Shown here: positions 52,965 through 64,000 of the stretch, piece by piece
Numbering within the stretch: position 1 is the stretch's first letter
Layout of the letters: each line of letters begins with the position of its first letter
Assembly (NCBI GenBank): GCA_025617375.2
Contig: JAMYGW020000004.1
Span: forward strand, 1 to 64,000
Direction: 5' to 3'
Origin: Acarospora socialis
Taxonomy: Eukaryota; Ascomycota; Lecanoromycetes; Acarosporales; Acarosporaceae
DNA length: 64,000 nucleotides
Translations under genes and position numbers: made by a program
The notes under the pieces: model-generated
Told to the model about the DNA's origin: nothing
What the model saw: the letters and a program-made list of their open reading frames with translations, nothing else
Databases searched by the model: none

Positions 52965-55694
52965 ATGAGGGCACGGTTACGGCGGCTTCTGCCGCTGCTG
53001 CTTTGTATGGTCTCACGGGTCTTGATGTCCGGACTTTTGGACTGATGCTTCTTTGCGCCTTTAGTGATCGTGTACACATTCCTTGTTGTCGTCCGGGCAC
53101 AACAGCGAGAAACTGTATATTCCGACGATGTGGTCCACCCAGCAGGCGAACATGCGAAAGGGACATCGCAGAGTGACGGGCAACACGTGCTCCAGGCGGC
53201 GATACACCGGCAGTCGGAAGGCAATGATGGCAACGGCAGAGGTATATTGACCGCTTTACCGATCAGGCTATTGCTGAAGAGCTCTACACAGATCCACTGG
53301 CGGTACAAGAGGCTCTCTCCATACTGCGAAATCTCAAGCCCTCGAAGCACCAGCTCGGAGGTTTCGACAAGCCCTCCGGGTTCGTTGGGAGCACGTTTTA
53401 CTACGCCAAGGAAGCGTTTCATCTTCTATTCTTGAAAGGTCCTCCAGAGCAGGATGACCTTGACTTGGAACAGGAACAACGCACACTCAGCAAGCCTCTA
53501 GCGAAAGCAGTCATGCTGCTGGAGGAAGCAGCCAGGCATAACGATTCAGACGCCATGTTTCTGTTGGCTGAATTGAACTTTTATGGGAACTTTACGCACC
53601 CGCGGAATTATAGGGAGGCGTTTCGGAGATATCATAATCTCTCCTTGCGGACAGGCAATAGCTCCGCACAGCACATGGTCGGGTTCATGTACTCAACTGG
53701 GATTGGAGGGGCCGTCGACCGGGATCAGGCGAGGGCGCTGTTGTATCAGACGTTTGCCGCGCGAGGTGGAAATGTGAGATCCGAGATGGCGGTGGCGTTT
53801 AGACATCATTCGGGCATTGGGACACCGAGAAACTGCAACGAAGCGGTGGTGTACTACAAGAAGGTCGCGGACAAGGCCATCGAATATCTATATTCGGGTC
53901 CCCCGGGTGGTATGGCGTTACAACGGGATGCATATAGGTTGGCGGACGAGGACGGGGGCGTTTATGGAGAAGGTGCAAGTGTCACCAGCGCTGGAGTAAA
54001 TGCGAATAAGGCCGGTCCAAACTCGGATTCGCATGCTAGCCTTGACGACGTCTTGGAGTACCTGGATTTGATGTCGCGGAAGGGCGATGCCAAAGCCACG
54101 TTTAGCCTTGGTAGACTACACTACGAAGGCTCCAGGGCTTTGAACCAGAACTTCAGAAAAGCAAAAGCTTATTTCACGATTGTCGCGAAAAGGTATTGGG
54201 GAAGGGATGGGAGAATCATCGCCGGAGGCCCGGCTGGCATCGAGAAGGTTGCCTCGAAGTGTGCCGGCTACCTTGGGCGGATATTTTTGCGTGGAGAGGG
54301 AACGGCACAAAGCTTCGAAAAGGCATTGACGTGGTTCAGACGTGGTGTCGCGAATGGAGACGCTCTATGTCAATATGAGCTTGGTCTGATGTATCTGAAA
54401 GGCTTTGGTGTTCCACAGGACGCGCTCAAGGCCACTGACTACTTCAAGGCTGCGGCAGACCAAGACTTTGCTTCCGCACAAGTCAATCTAGGGAAATTGT
54501 TTCTCGACCAGGGCGACGTCCAAACGGCGATAAGGTATTTCGAGCTCGCTGCCAGACATGGACATATTGAAGCTTTTTACTACCTTGCCGAGCTTAGCAA
54601 CCAGGGTATCGGCCGAGATCGTTCTTGCGGGATTGCAACGGCATACTATAAAATCGTTGCCGAGAAAGCCGAAGCAATGCACACATCTTTCGCAGAAGCG
54701 AACGAGGCATATGAGAGCGGTGATTTGGAGACCGCGTTGGTCGATTTCATGCTGGCAGCCGAGCAAGGTTACGAAAATGGTCAGGCGAACGTAGCTTACA
54801 TGCTCGATGAACACAAGTCGATATTGTCACTCGACTCGTTGTTGCCTTGGACCAAGCGAAGACCGAATCTCCTCCGTAATGCAGCTCTGGCTTTGATATA
54901 CTGGACTCGGTCGGCCAAGCAATCGAACGTCGACTCCATGGTCAAGATGGGCGACTACTATCTTGGGGGGTGGGGAGCGAATCCGGACAAGGAAAAAGCA
55001 GCCCTGTGTTATCAGACCGCCGCTGAGTTCCAGCAGAGCGCGCAGGCCCTGTGGAACCTCGGGTGGATGCATGAGAACGGAATCGGCGTCGATCAAGACT
55101 TCCATCTGGCGAAACGTTTCTACGATCAAGCATTGGAGACTAACCAAGAGGCGTACCTACCAGTCAAGCTAAGTTTGTTGAAGTTAAGAATACGGAGCTT
55201 GTGGAACACGTTCACAAATGGACATGTCAAATCCATTCAATCCGAGCCCGGTAAGCGTGATGGACCAGGCAGCAGATTCCACCAGTGTCACTGACACGAA
55301 AGCAGAACCCAAGCAAGACTGGTCTTTGCGCGAATGGATCGCCAACTTCCTCCAAGACGACCACCCTTACTACCATGACGCCGAGGAGGACGACTTCACC
55401 GACCCGATCGCTCCGGATCCGATGCCCGGCGGCGACGATTACTACGACGCGATTGACGAGGGGTTGGTTGAGAGCCTCATCATCCTCGGCTTGGCGGCGG
55501 CGCTGATTTACCTCGTGTATTACAGGCAGCAGAGGACGCTGAATCATCGACGAGCGATGGAGCAGCAGGACGGCCAAGGCGTTGCCGCACAGCCGGCGCA
55601 AGCACCGCCTGGCCAACAGGCTGATGGCGGATTCTTCCCTCCGCCGGGCGATCCCAATTTCAATCAATGGGTTGCCGGTGGGATTGGACATTGA
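52965..55694 (+). CDS. hrd3: HRD3/SEL1L, ERAD ubiquitin-ligase subunit
   Basis: ER-membrane partner of the Hrd1 ubiquitin ligase that receives misfolded lumenal proteins. Exon 1 is 52965-53004; spliced through GTATGG to 53065 it gives a signal peptide MRARLRRLLPLLLLIVYTFL. The main exon runs to 55250 and carries Sel1-like repeats (for example GFMYSTGIGGAVDRDQARAL, YELGLMYLKGFGVPQDALKA, WNLGWMHENGIGVDQDFHLA). The last exon, 55306-55694, follows a GTAAGC intron with a CACTGACAC branch and adds an acidic region and a C-terminal anchor (LVESLIILGLAAALIYLVYY), the expected type I topology. Length is about 800-850 aa. One junction is unsettled: the frame must change between 53065 and 53240. Acceptor ACGGCAG at 53239 fits, and the donor could be GTATAT (about 53115), GTGGTC (about 53130) or GTGCTC (about 53187). 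Confidence 0.82.
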
Positions 55695-56413
55695 GTGTCT
55701 TTCGCCTCCGTGAATTGTTCTGTGTATCATACTCTTCTTGTACAGCGGCATAGCGTGCATGAGTGGGGAGGGTTTCCGCAAGAGAAGGCGTTTGGGCTCC
55801 TTCATAGTTTGTCAGGCAGGTAGCTACAGTCACGCATTGAACAATAATTATTGGAAGGGTAGAGTTTGATAGTGATTCTCATGGCCTCTGGGCACCTTTA
55901 ACCATCTTCAGTACCAAGCGATGATATCAACTTACCAACAACCCTACCGTATAGCTTACAATACAAGTGAATCATGTATTAACGTGTCCTAGTACATGTG
56001 GGCTAAGGTTGAATCAACATGGTTCGATGCTATGGCCCGCTTTCGGCCGGGCATGTATTCGCTTTCGGAACGTTGTGCCGTGTATATTTGAACCACAGGT
56101 ACGAGTACAGCGAGCTAAGGTACATTCAACGCCCATGTCTTCGGGCTCTACGGAGTAAAGATTCACTGATATAGTCCGGGGCGAGACAATACCATTACTG
56201 TCAAACTATGCGCAGATATGCACGACGGGTTTCATGACTCGCGTTGCGCATGGTTTGGGGAGTGCCCTACATTTGGCCGTTCAGTGATATGGGGGCTATG
56301 AGAATAGGGGTGTAAACGCCGGAAGGCATATTTAGCCTGTTGACTGATCGTCAAATAACACTCTGAATCGAGGACTGAAGTCACGCTTCGTCATCTCTCT
56401 GGAAGGGGCCAAC
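55695..56413. other. Intergenic region
   Basis: About 720 bp between hrd3 and mndB, holding a 3' UTR and the mndB promoter. No gene or repeat is seen. Confidence 0.4.
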
Positions 56414-59091
56414 ATGGCTCAACGTACCGTTATCCCGATTGACAAGAACTGGGCCTTCAAACATGCAGATAAAGAGACGGATAGGTTCCTCTCAGTTGCA
56501 CAATTTCCAACGAACGTACATCTGGATTTGAATCATCATGGAATCATACCGGATCCTTTCCTTGGCAAGAACGAGGAGAAAGTCCAATGGGTGGGAGAGA
56601 AGGCCTGGATCTACAGGACCACATTTTCTACTCCGCAAGTGCACGGCTCGAAGGTAGTGCTGGTGTTTCATGGCTTAGACACCTATGCGACCGTGGTACT
56701 CAATGGCAAGCAAATCCTGAAGACGGAGGATATGTTCATCCCTGAGAGGGTCGAGGTTACCAAATTCTTGCGGGGTGATGGCGACAACGAGCTTGAGATC
56801 ACCTTCGATAGTGCTTGGTTGATTGGTAAGAAGATCGTGGAGAAGTACCCGGACCATCGTTGGGGCTGCTGGAATGGAGATGCAAGTCGGCTGGCGGTTC
56901 GCAAAGCACAGTATCACTATGTAAGCGGAATAACCTTATAGGGTATTTTGTCTAGGATGCTATTGACAATCATCTAAACCAAGGGATGGGACTGGGGTCC
57001 GGTTCTTATGACGTGTGGGCCTTGGAGGCCTGTCGAGCTTGAGGTCTACAGTTCACGGATCGCTGATCTCTACTTCACAACTGAGGTCGACAAGTCACTG
57101 AAGTCTGCTGAGGTTGTTGCGAAAGCCGATGTCGAGGGCGAAGGATCGGAAGTACGGTTTGAGATTTCAATAAATGGGAAGGCTGTTGGATCCGAAACCG
57201 TAAGGGTGCAGGAGGGCTATGCCAGTGCAACCTTCAGGATGCAAGACCCAGAACTTTGGTACCCGGCGACCTACGGCAGACAATCGCTTTACCTCCTCAC
57301 AGCGAGCCTCATCTCCGGAGACGAGGTATACGACAAAGCCAGCAAGCGCTTTGGCTTGAGGAGAGCGGAGTTGATCCAACGAAAGCTAAATGATGCTCCC
57401 GGTACCACGTTCTTCTTTGAGATCAACAACATACCAGTCTTCTGCGGCGGTTCCAATTGGATCCCGGCTGATAATTTCATCCCCAGGATCCAGCCGCAAC
57501 GGTACCGCGACTGGGTAAAGCTTATTGTCAACGGAAACCAAGTCATGGTTCGGGTTTGGGGAGGAGGGATTTTCGAAGAGCAAGCATTCTACGACGCCTG
57601 CGACGAAATGGGAGTGCTGGTCTGGCAGGACTTTCTCTTCGGCTGTGGTAATTATCCTGCGTTCACTGAGTTTCTGGATCTGATCAAGCGGGAGGCAACG
57701 GCGAACGTGAAGTTATTGAGGCACCATCCGTCTATTGTCATCTGGGCTGGTAACAATGAGGATTACCAATATCAGGAGAGCGAAAACCTAGATTACGATC
57801 GAGATGACAATGTCCCTGAAAATTGGTTGAAGTCTTCATTCCCTGCCAGGTATATTTACGAAAAGGTGCTGGTGGATGTCACAAAGGAGCTCGTACCGAA
57901 TACGTACTATCACTTCGGATCACCATGGGGAGGTTCTGATACGAGAGATCCCACAGTTGGAGACATTCATCAGTGGAACGGTACGAGGTGTTCCGATTCC
58001 GAAATAGAAGGCAAAATTGTTGACATGATGTTTCAGTTTGGCACGGCACTCAGGAGAAGTACCAAAATTTCGACGAGCTGGCAGGTCGCTTTGTTTCCGA
58101 ATTCGGCATGGAAGCGTTCCCCAACATCGGGACCATCGACAGCTACCTTCCAGAACGGAGGAAGGACGTGGATAGATACCCGCAATCTTCGACCGTAGAC
58201 TTTCACAACAAGGCGGACGGTCACGAGCGACGGATAGCATTGTACCTCGTCGAGAATATGCGGTATACGTTCGAACCCTTCGAGCAATTCATTTACTGCA
58301 CGCAACTGATGCAAGCGGAGTGCCACGCCAGCGCTTACAGGCTCTGGAGACGGCAATGGAAGGGCCCTGGGCGAGAATACTGCGCCGGTGCACTGGTCTG
58401 GCAGATCAATGATTGCTGGCCGGTCACCTCATGGGCCATCGTAGACTATTACCTCCGGCCAAAGCACGCTTATTTCTCTATCAAACGAGAGCTCGCGCCG
58501 ATCACTATCGGAATGAAGCGAACTGTGCATTCGACTCCGGCCGACAAATACACCAGGGCATACGTCAAGACAGTTCATAAGATCGAGGTGTGGGCTTCGA
58601 ACCTCACGCTTCGAAGACGGAGCGTCGATGTGCAGGTCAAAGTCTGGGATGTGGTCAGCGGCAAGCAGACCTACTGCAACACACTACACCATGGCTGGGT
58701 GCTCGAACCCAACCGTAGCGTTGAGATATCGGAGTTTGAGATATCGGTCGAGAAGAATGACACAGACGAGGAGAGCCGAGTCGTTGTTGCAGCGTACTTG
58801 ATTGAGGAAGGAAAACAACTGGCCAGATACGTCAACTGGCCGGAACCGTTGAAGTACACGCATTTACAGCAGCCAAAAAAGCTGGAGGTCAGGTTGTCGT
58901 CTGATGCGGAAAGTGTCGAGATATCTGCGGAGGTGCCGGTGAAGGGAGTGGCACTTGAAAGTGAGGACGATGCGGTGGTGTTTTCGGACAATTGCGTGGA
59001 TATCGTGCCTGGGGAGACGGTATCGATTGGAGTGAAGGGATTGCGAAAAGGCGAAGATGGAAAGCTTGGCGTCCGATATCTTGGTTTATGA
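56414..59091 (+). CDS. mndB: Beta-mannosidase B (GH2)
   Basis: Glycoside hydrolase family 2 enzyme that removes terminal beta-1,4-mannose from manno-oligosaccharides. Exons: 56414-56920, 56984-57980 and 58037-59091 (852 aa). There is no signal peptide, as in the MndB clade of fungal beta-mannosidases, so it likely acts inside the cell on imported oligosaccharides. Domains: N-terminal sugar-binding sandwich (KAWIYRTTFSTP, HGLDTYATVVLNG), the hallmark HYGWDWGP joined across intron 1, Ig-like domain, then the TIM barrel with PVFCGGSNWIPADNF. The acid/base Glu is in IWAGNNED (about residue 425) and the nucleophile Glu in VSEFGMEAFP (about 522). GALVWQINDCWPVTSW follows near 620. Introns of 63 and 56 nt have GTAAGC and GTACGA donors. 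The neighbouring xylitol dehydrogenase suits a plant-polymer diet, though the two need not be linked. Confidence 0.93.
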
Positions 59092-59618
59092 ACCTTTGAT
59101 TCGATGTCGTTTGGCGAGGTTGAGTAACGATATAAAGATCATCCCACCTTCGTTGCATGAGCGTCAAGCGCGGCCAGATCTTGTCTTAAATATATCGTAA
59201 CTAAGCGCACACAGCCTTACCGACCGCCAAAGTAAACTGTTTCCTGTATCACCCTCATCAGTGGAGCGGATAAACGTCAATTCGCGGGAATAGATGCAAC
59301 GTAACACAGATACCCTTAGCCTTTCAACAGGACATCTCCCGCTCAAATGAAGTCACTCCGCTTTCGGTGGGGTAAAAAGTGCCCCACCATGCCATGGCCC
59401 TTTGAGACTCCCTCATCCACGTGTACAGTACTCTCCAAGCCATAGATCGGGACTCGTCGAGGCCAGCCAAACCCGTGCTTGTGTACACATACTGGACTGA
59501 TCTACTGTGCTTCCCTGATCTTGAATCGTTGCCCCCTCAAATAAAGGACGGTCGAAATAGATTAGAAGCCGATCAAACCCTGAAATATTAACGAGGGGAA
59601 CGACACAATCATCACAAT
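59092..59618. other. Intergenic region mndB / xylitol dehydrogenase
   Basis: About 530 bp, with the promoter of the downstream gene. A chance minus-strand frame overlaps the dehydrogenase exons. Nothing else is seen. Confidence 0.4.
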
Positions 59619-60811
59619 ATGACCGAACAGGTAAGTCGGGGGCAACATATTCCTGACTCTGCACCATCCCATAAGAGTCTATGACTGATATGTATTCTAG
59701 AATCTCTCCTTCGTGCTCGAATCGCCGTACAAGGTGAAATTCGAGGACCGCCCCGTTCCAGAACTCGACTCCCCCCATGACGTGCTCGTTGCCATCAATT
59801 GGACTGGAATATGTGGCAGCGATGTATACTCTTCTCCACACTTTCTACTCGGAATGCCATGCTGATCAGTCAACGGTACAACAGGTCCACTACTGGACGA
59901 CCGGCGCCATCGGCAAATTCGTCGTCAAAGACCCCATGGTCCTCGGCCACGAGTCCAGCGGCGTCATCTCCAAAGTCGGCTCCTCCGTCACCACCGTGAA
60001 GGTCGGAGATCGTGTGGCGCTCGAGCCGGGCGTGCCCTGCCGCCGTTGCGAGCGCTGCAAGGAAGGCAAATACAACCTCTGCAAACACATGGCCTTTGCC
60101 GCCACGCCGCCGTTCGACGGCACCCTCGCCAAGTTCTACGCCCTGCCGGAGGACTTCTGCTATAAATTGCCGGACCACATGTCGTTGGAGGAAGGAGCCC
60201 TCGTCGAGCCATTGAGCGTCGCCGTGCATATCGTCAAGCAGGTGCAGGTCAAGCCCGGGAACTCGGTCGTGGTGTTTGGTGCGGGACCGGTAGGTTTATT
60301 GTGCGGAGCCGTGGCCAAGTCGTTCGGCGCGAACAAGATCATCGCCGTCGACATCCAGCAGAACCGGTTGGACTTTGCGCAGAAGTACGCGGCCACGGGC
60401 ATCTTCATGCCTAGCAAGGCGCCGGCGGAGGAGAACGCGGAGCGGCTGCGCACGGAGCACGACCTGGGCGATGGCGCCGATATCATCATCGATGCGTCCG
60501 GGGCCGAACCATCGATCCAGACTGGGATCCTTGCACTGAGGGATGGAGGGACGTACGTGCAGGGTGGCATGGGCAAGAATGAGATCACGTTTCCGATCAT
60601 GGCTATGTGCGTCAAGGAGTTGAATGTTCGAGGCAGCTTTAGGTACGGCAGTGGGGATTACAAGCTCGCGGTGGAGTTGATTGCGAACGGGAAGATCAAT
60701 GTCAAGGATTTGATCACAGGGAAGGTGGCGTTCAAGGAGGCCGAGCAGGCGTTCCAGGATGTCAAGGCGGGTAAGGGCATCAAGATCCTGATTGAGGGGG
60801 TTAAGGATTAG
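59619..60811 (+). CDS. xdhA: Xylitol dehydrogenase (D-xylulose reductase), zinc MDR family
   Basis: NAD-dependent oxidation of xylitol to D-xylulose in the pentose catabolic pathway, cytosolic. Exons: 59619-59630 (MTEQ), 59701-59823 and 59885-60811 (353 aa, normal). Catalytic zinc ligands are the Cys of TGICGSD (about residue 42), split by intron 2 from VHYW, and HE in VLGHESSG. The structural zinc lobe has four Cys in C-x2-C-x2-C-x7-C (CRRCERCKEGKYNLC). The Rossmann motif is VFGAGPVGLL; the Asp of IAVDIQQNRL is what NAD preference requires. The text from FAATPPFDGTLAKFY to LVEPLSVAVHIVK is typical of XDH. Introns have GTAAGT and GTATAC donors with CTGAT branches. L-arabinitol or sorbitol dehydrogenase are the alternatives. 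It converges on the cupin gene 100 bp away. Confidence 0.88.
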
Positions 60812-60911
60812 ATTATTTCTATTCTGCTCTTCATGTTATGATATATGCAGTCTCTTGGACACAGCAGCTCCGTTGGTTTTACAGCAGATGTATTGAAATA
60901 TATTCGCATTT

Positions 60912-61828
60912 TCATTCCCATAACGTCGGATCCGCCTCCTCCGCTGCCCGCTTCCAAATCCCCACCAGCGGCCCACCAGCCCCAAAGATCGGATCCATCT
61001 CGGGGAGCGGTACTTTTCGACACGTCGCCGCCTTCTCCGCCGTCTTCTGCTCGTCCGCGTCACAGAAATTGTTGTCATAATGCGGACTTCCCTACACCAC
61101 GACGCGCCCGCCGAGTCAGTTCGAGCCGCGACCTTCTTTCGAGCTAGTTTCAACGACGACAAAAAGGGTCTACATGCGAGTCCGAAGAAGGTGGACTGAG
61201 TGAGGCGTACCTGGGGATAAAGACCGAGATATTTGTAGTTGCCGTAGGAACTGATGGAGTAGTGGCTTACGCCTGCCTGCAGTTTACAGATTCTCTTAGC
61301 TCTAAGATGAGAAGAACCGTTTCCCGATACAGGCATTAACGTCATCCCAGTATCCCATCATCCCTTCTTCGTCCCCACCTACCTTCACTCCGAGCGAAGG
61401 GTGGAAAGATACTTCCCACTCACCGGCAGAACAATAACATCCCCCACCCCAACCTCGACTTCAACCCCTCCTCCCTCCTCATCTCCACCACTCTGTCGCC
61501 CGTATATCCTATCATCTCTCCCCGTCACCTCCTTCCCCTCATCCTCCTCTTTCCCCTCCGCAACCCCCCTCCCCCTCGCACCAACCCTCAACAAACTCCC
61601 CCCGCTCACAACAGCATAGCACTCATGCGTGACGCTGTGAAAGTGACTTCTCGGGAAGTTTTTGAACGTGCCGCCATAGTACCAGCCGTTCGATTCGATC
61701 AAGGCGCGTGTGGTGTCGCTGGAGGGCGGGATGGGGAGAGCGGAGCGGTAGATGAGGAAGGGCAGGGGTGAGGAGGGGATGTGGGGGGTTGGGAGTGGGG
61801 AGGGGTGGATTTCGGGTGCGGAGGGCAT
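60912..61828 (-). CDS. YjlB-like cupin protein
   Basis: Single-domain cupin of the YjlB type, of unknown biochemical role. Exons: 61828-61424, 61276-61211 and 61091-60912 (216 aa). The cupin core shows SHFHSVTHECYAVVSG (metal-binding His residues and Glu) and VEVEVGVGDVIVLPAGVSH, the latter completed only after splicing intron 1. The C-terminal part, YPQGSPHYDNNFCDADEQ and GPLVGIWKRAAEE, is characteristic of fungal members. A low-complexity Gly/Glu-rich insert (GVAEGKEEDEGKE) lies between the two cupin strands. Introns are 147 and 119 nt, longer than most here, with GTGAGT and GTACGC donors. An upstream ATG in another frame stops early, so the ATG at 61828 is preferred. It is divergent from the PAF-acetylhydrolase gene. 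Confidence 0.8.
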
Positions 61829-62266
61829 GATTGTGATTGTTGGGAAGGAGGGTGTTTTGAATGGAGATCAGGGCTTGGGAATCTTGGGGGCGAGATGGTG
61901 CGGGGGGTTGTTGTTTGCCGAGGTGGAGGGAGGCAGGCTTATCGATAAGGCCATAGTTACGGAGTACATGCGCCGTGCCTAACTCCGCGTGCCACCACTC
62001 CTGATTTAGCAAGGTGTCTGTACTTCGTACCTTACAGTACGAGGGCTAGCGGCATCCGGCCTTGAAAAGGATCCGTGGATCGTCCGGCCCGTCTCCTGGA
62101 AAACGTCATCAAATCTCAGAGGCGCTGCAGGCAAGGTACCGAGACGATGAAATTCAATTGTTAGACTTTCTTGTCTCTTGTTCTCGTAGGAAGGCTCGTA
62201 GATAAGTGCAGTCTCTGTATATTTAAGCGTCGTTGTGCTCCCTCAGTATCACCCTACCTCCCAGCA
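61829..62266. promoter_or_regulatory. Divergent promoter cupin / PAF-acetylhydrolase
   Basis: About 440 bp between two opposite starts. A TATATTTAAG box at about 62217-62226 sits 40-50 bp before the PAF-acetylhydrolase ATG and is the best core promoter candidate of the window. Confidence 0.45.
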
Positions 62267-63960
62267 ATGGCGCACCTGCTTTCTCATCTGAATCCTATAC
62301 CGGGGTTCCCTCCTTACACCGGCCCTTACAAAGTCGGTACTGTCGATGTCGAAGTCCCCGTCACAGATCTCCCTTCACCGTCGCCCGCTCCGGATCCAGA
62401 AATCTCGACGGTCCATTTTCGCATCTTCTACCCATGCGAAGAGCCCACGAAACATCCGAAGAGGACATATTGGATACCGGACCCGCAGCGCGAATACTTG
62501 GGAGCATACGCGCGCTTCTTAGGAGCTGGTCCTTCTGTGTCGGAATTTTTCTCGTAGGTTGAATGAGGGCAACCGAGCAGTCACGCGACCACGGCTAATG
62601 TGGCTGTGCTTCTAGATATCTCCCTCGATTACTCTACCATGTGACTATACCTGTCTTTCAGAGCGCAAGGTTGCTGCCAGCACCAACAAGAACGACAAGA
62701 TGGCCGGTCCTGGTCTTCTCGCACGGCCTGGGCGGCTCGAGGAACGCTTACTCGCATTTGCTGGGTTCACTTTCGAGCCAAGGCGTGGTGGTCGTGGCGC
62801 CGGATCATCGGGACGGGAGTGCGCCGATGGCACTAATCAAGAGTGCGAAGGAAGGAGAGAAACTGAAAAGAGTAGAATATAGAGTAATGCCCCACAAACC
62901 ATCACCAGAGGTTGAGGAAGGCAGGAACCAGCAGCTTCGGATACGTTTGTGGGAGTTAGGGCTTGTTCACGAGGCATTGCTGAAGATTGACCGGGGCGAC
63001 GAGATAACCAGTCTATCTACTTCAGACCAATTCTCCGACCGTGGCTTGAGCATGTTCCGCTCGACTCTTGACGTTCATGAACCAGGTAGTATTACCTGGG
63101 CAGGACACTCCTTCGGGGCCGCTACTGTCGTACAGTTCGTCAAGTCGGTTTTCTGGCGTTCTTCCCAAAGCCGAAGTGCAGAACCCTATCTCGCAGACTA
63201 CCAACCCCTGTACACACCCTCCGCCGAGTCCCATATCGTCCGTCAAATCTCCCCCAGGTCACCAGTCACTCTGCTAGACCTCTGGACTCTTCCTCTACGC
63301 GGCAACTCAACGCGGTGGCTTTGGAACAAACCGCTCCCTTCATATGCGCCAGATGGCCCAGGTGGTGTTAACCTCTTAGCAATCCTTAGCGAAGCTTTCT
63401 TCAAGTGGCGAAGCAATCTGACTCAGACGAAGAGAGTCCTCTCCTCCGACCCGTCAACCGAACATCCTACGCCCTCGGGCAAGCCTGACCCTCGAATATT
63501 TTACCCTGTATCATCAGCACATCTGAGCCAGAGCGACTTCGGCGTTCTTTTCCCACGTTTAACTAAGATGATTTTCAAAGCAGACAATCCCGAGAGAACA
63601 CTAAGACTGAACACACGAGCAATCCTGCAGGTCATGAGGGAGAACGGTATCGAAGTGGCCGATACATGCAGGATAGACATGGAGGAGGAGGAAGAGCATG
63701 TGGTGGAGAAGGCCCGAAATGGCGTTCCGAACGGTCATGTCAATGGGATGGTAGCCGAAGATGACCGCAATGCGGCGAAGCAGGACTGGAAGATATTGGC
63801 AACTGATGGCGGCGTCCATGGCTGGATCTCACTGAGCGTGGACGAAGACTCCGGCACACGCGGCACGAGCGGTGTGACAGACGCGGACGCTATGCCTAGC
63901 AAGGCTGTCATGCAGGGCGAAGTCCTGAACAACGAGGAAGGGCAGAGGGAAAGGCTCTGA
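62267..63960 (+). CDS. Platelet-activating factor acetylhydrolase-like lipase
   Basis: Alpha/beta hydrolase of the PAF-AH II / plasma PAF-AH family, which removes short acyl chains from the sn-2 position of phospholipids. Exons: 62267-62553 and 62616-63960 (543 aa). The start MAHLLSHLNPIPGFPPYTGP and YKVGTVDVEVPV are family-typical. The oxyanion-side motif is VFSHGLGGSRNAYS, followed by VVAPDHRDGSAP; the nucleophile Ser is in WAGHSFGAATV (about residue 258). A catalytic His is probably the one in GGVHGWISL or the preceding SSAHLSQSDFG region near residue 430. The C-terminus is acidic and disordered, with no membrane anchor. The 62-nt intron has GTAGGT and a GGCTAATG branch. Fungal members are mostly uncharacterised; intracellular lipid turnover is the likely role. 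Confidence 0.87.
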
Positions 63961-64000
63961 TTCGTGATGTCGGGAGTCTTTCTTGGATATAGTGATTTTT

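Noticed and set aside
42169-56413. A secondary-metabolite gene cluster around laeA
   Set aside because: Neighbours (TRK, WDR89, HRD3) are housekeeping genes; laeA is normally not inside the clusters it controls.
59870-60615. Open frames antisense to xylitol dehydrogenase
   Set aside because: They are shadows of a GC3-rich real gene with clear MDR motifs on the plus strand.

Overview
The window is a piece of a filamentous ascomycete (Pezizomycotina) genome, most like a dothideomycete or a relative. Genes have several short introns (about 50-150 nt) with GT..AG ends and CTRAY-type branch points. The gene set is typical of moulds: LaeA, HET-C, a PAS hybrid histidine kinase, TRK, MndB, xylitol dehydrogenase. 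I saw no rRNA, tRNA or CRISPR array. Exon boundaries below were placed by hand from splice signals, frame continuity and family resemblance; none was tested against transcripts.

Left block (1-4650): an MFS drug:H+ antiporter, a small two-exon gene with a PPAY motif, and a class A flavin monooxygenase. At 5676-5810 lies a pure (CCCTAA)n telomere tract inside the sequence. To its right, 5811-19522 is a CpG-free stack of five incomplete Ty3/gypsy chromovirus copies. The geometry fits five successive insertions, each inside the previous one, with the whole left side then lost and the break in the innermost copy capped by telomere repeats. The join to the left block is either a later chromosome fusion or an assembly error. 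The CpG-free signature runs about 660 bp beyond the last LTR into a host gene for a cysteine-rich membrane protein (19680-20828).

Right block (21142-63960) is ordinary gene-dense euchromatin: NAN1/UTP17 and RPB10 on a shared divergent promoter, a conserved fungal protein with internal W-x2-C helical repeats, a 2OG-Fe(II) oxygenase, a large hybrid histidine kinase, HET-C, a TRK potassium transporter, a WDR89-like WD40 protein carrying an in-frame stop, LaeA behind a 3.9-kb upstream region rich in AGGTAAGG words, HRD3 (ERAD), beta-mannosidase B, xylitol dehydrogenase, a YjlB-like cupin and a PAF-acetylhydrolase.

Functionally the genes do not form one pathway. Pairs that may belong together are MFS plus flavin monooxygenase (efflux and oxidation, next to an old chromosome end), NAN1 plus RPB10 (ribosome and RNA polymerase production), and MndB plus XDH (plant polysaccharide sugar use). 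The most unusual structure is the telomere-capped nest of retroelements.
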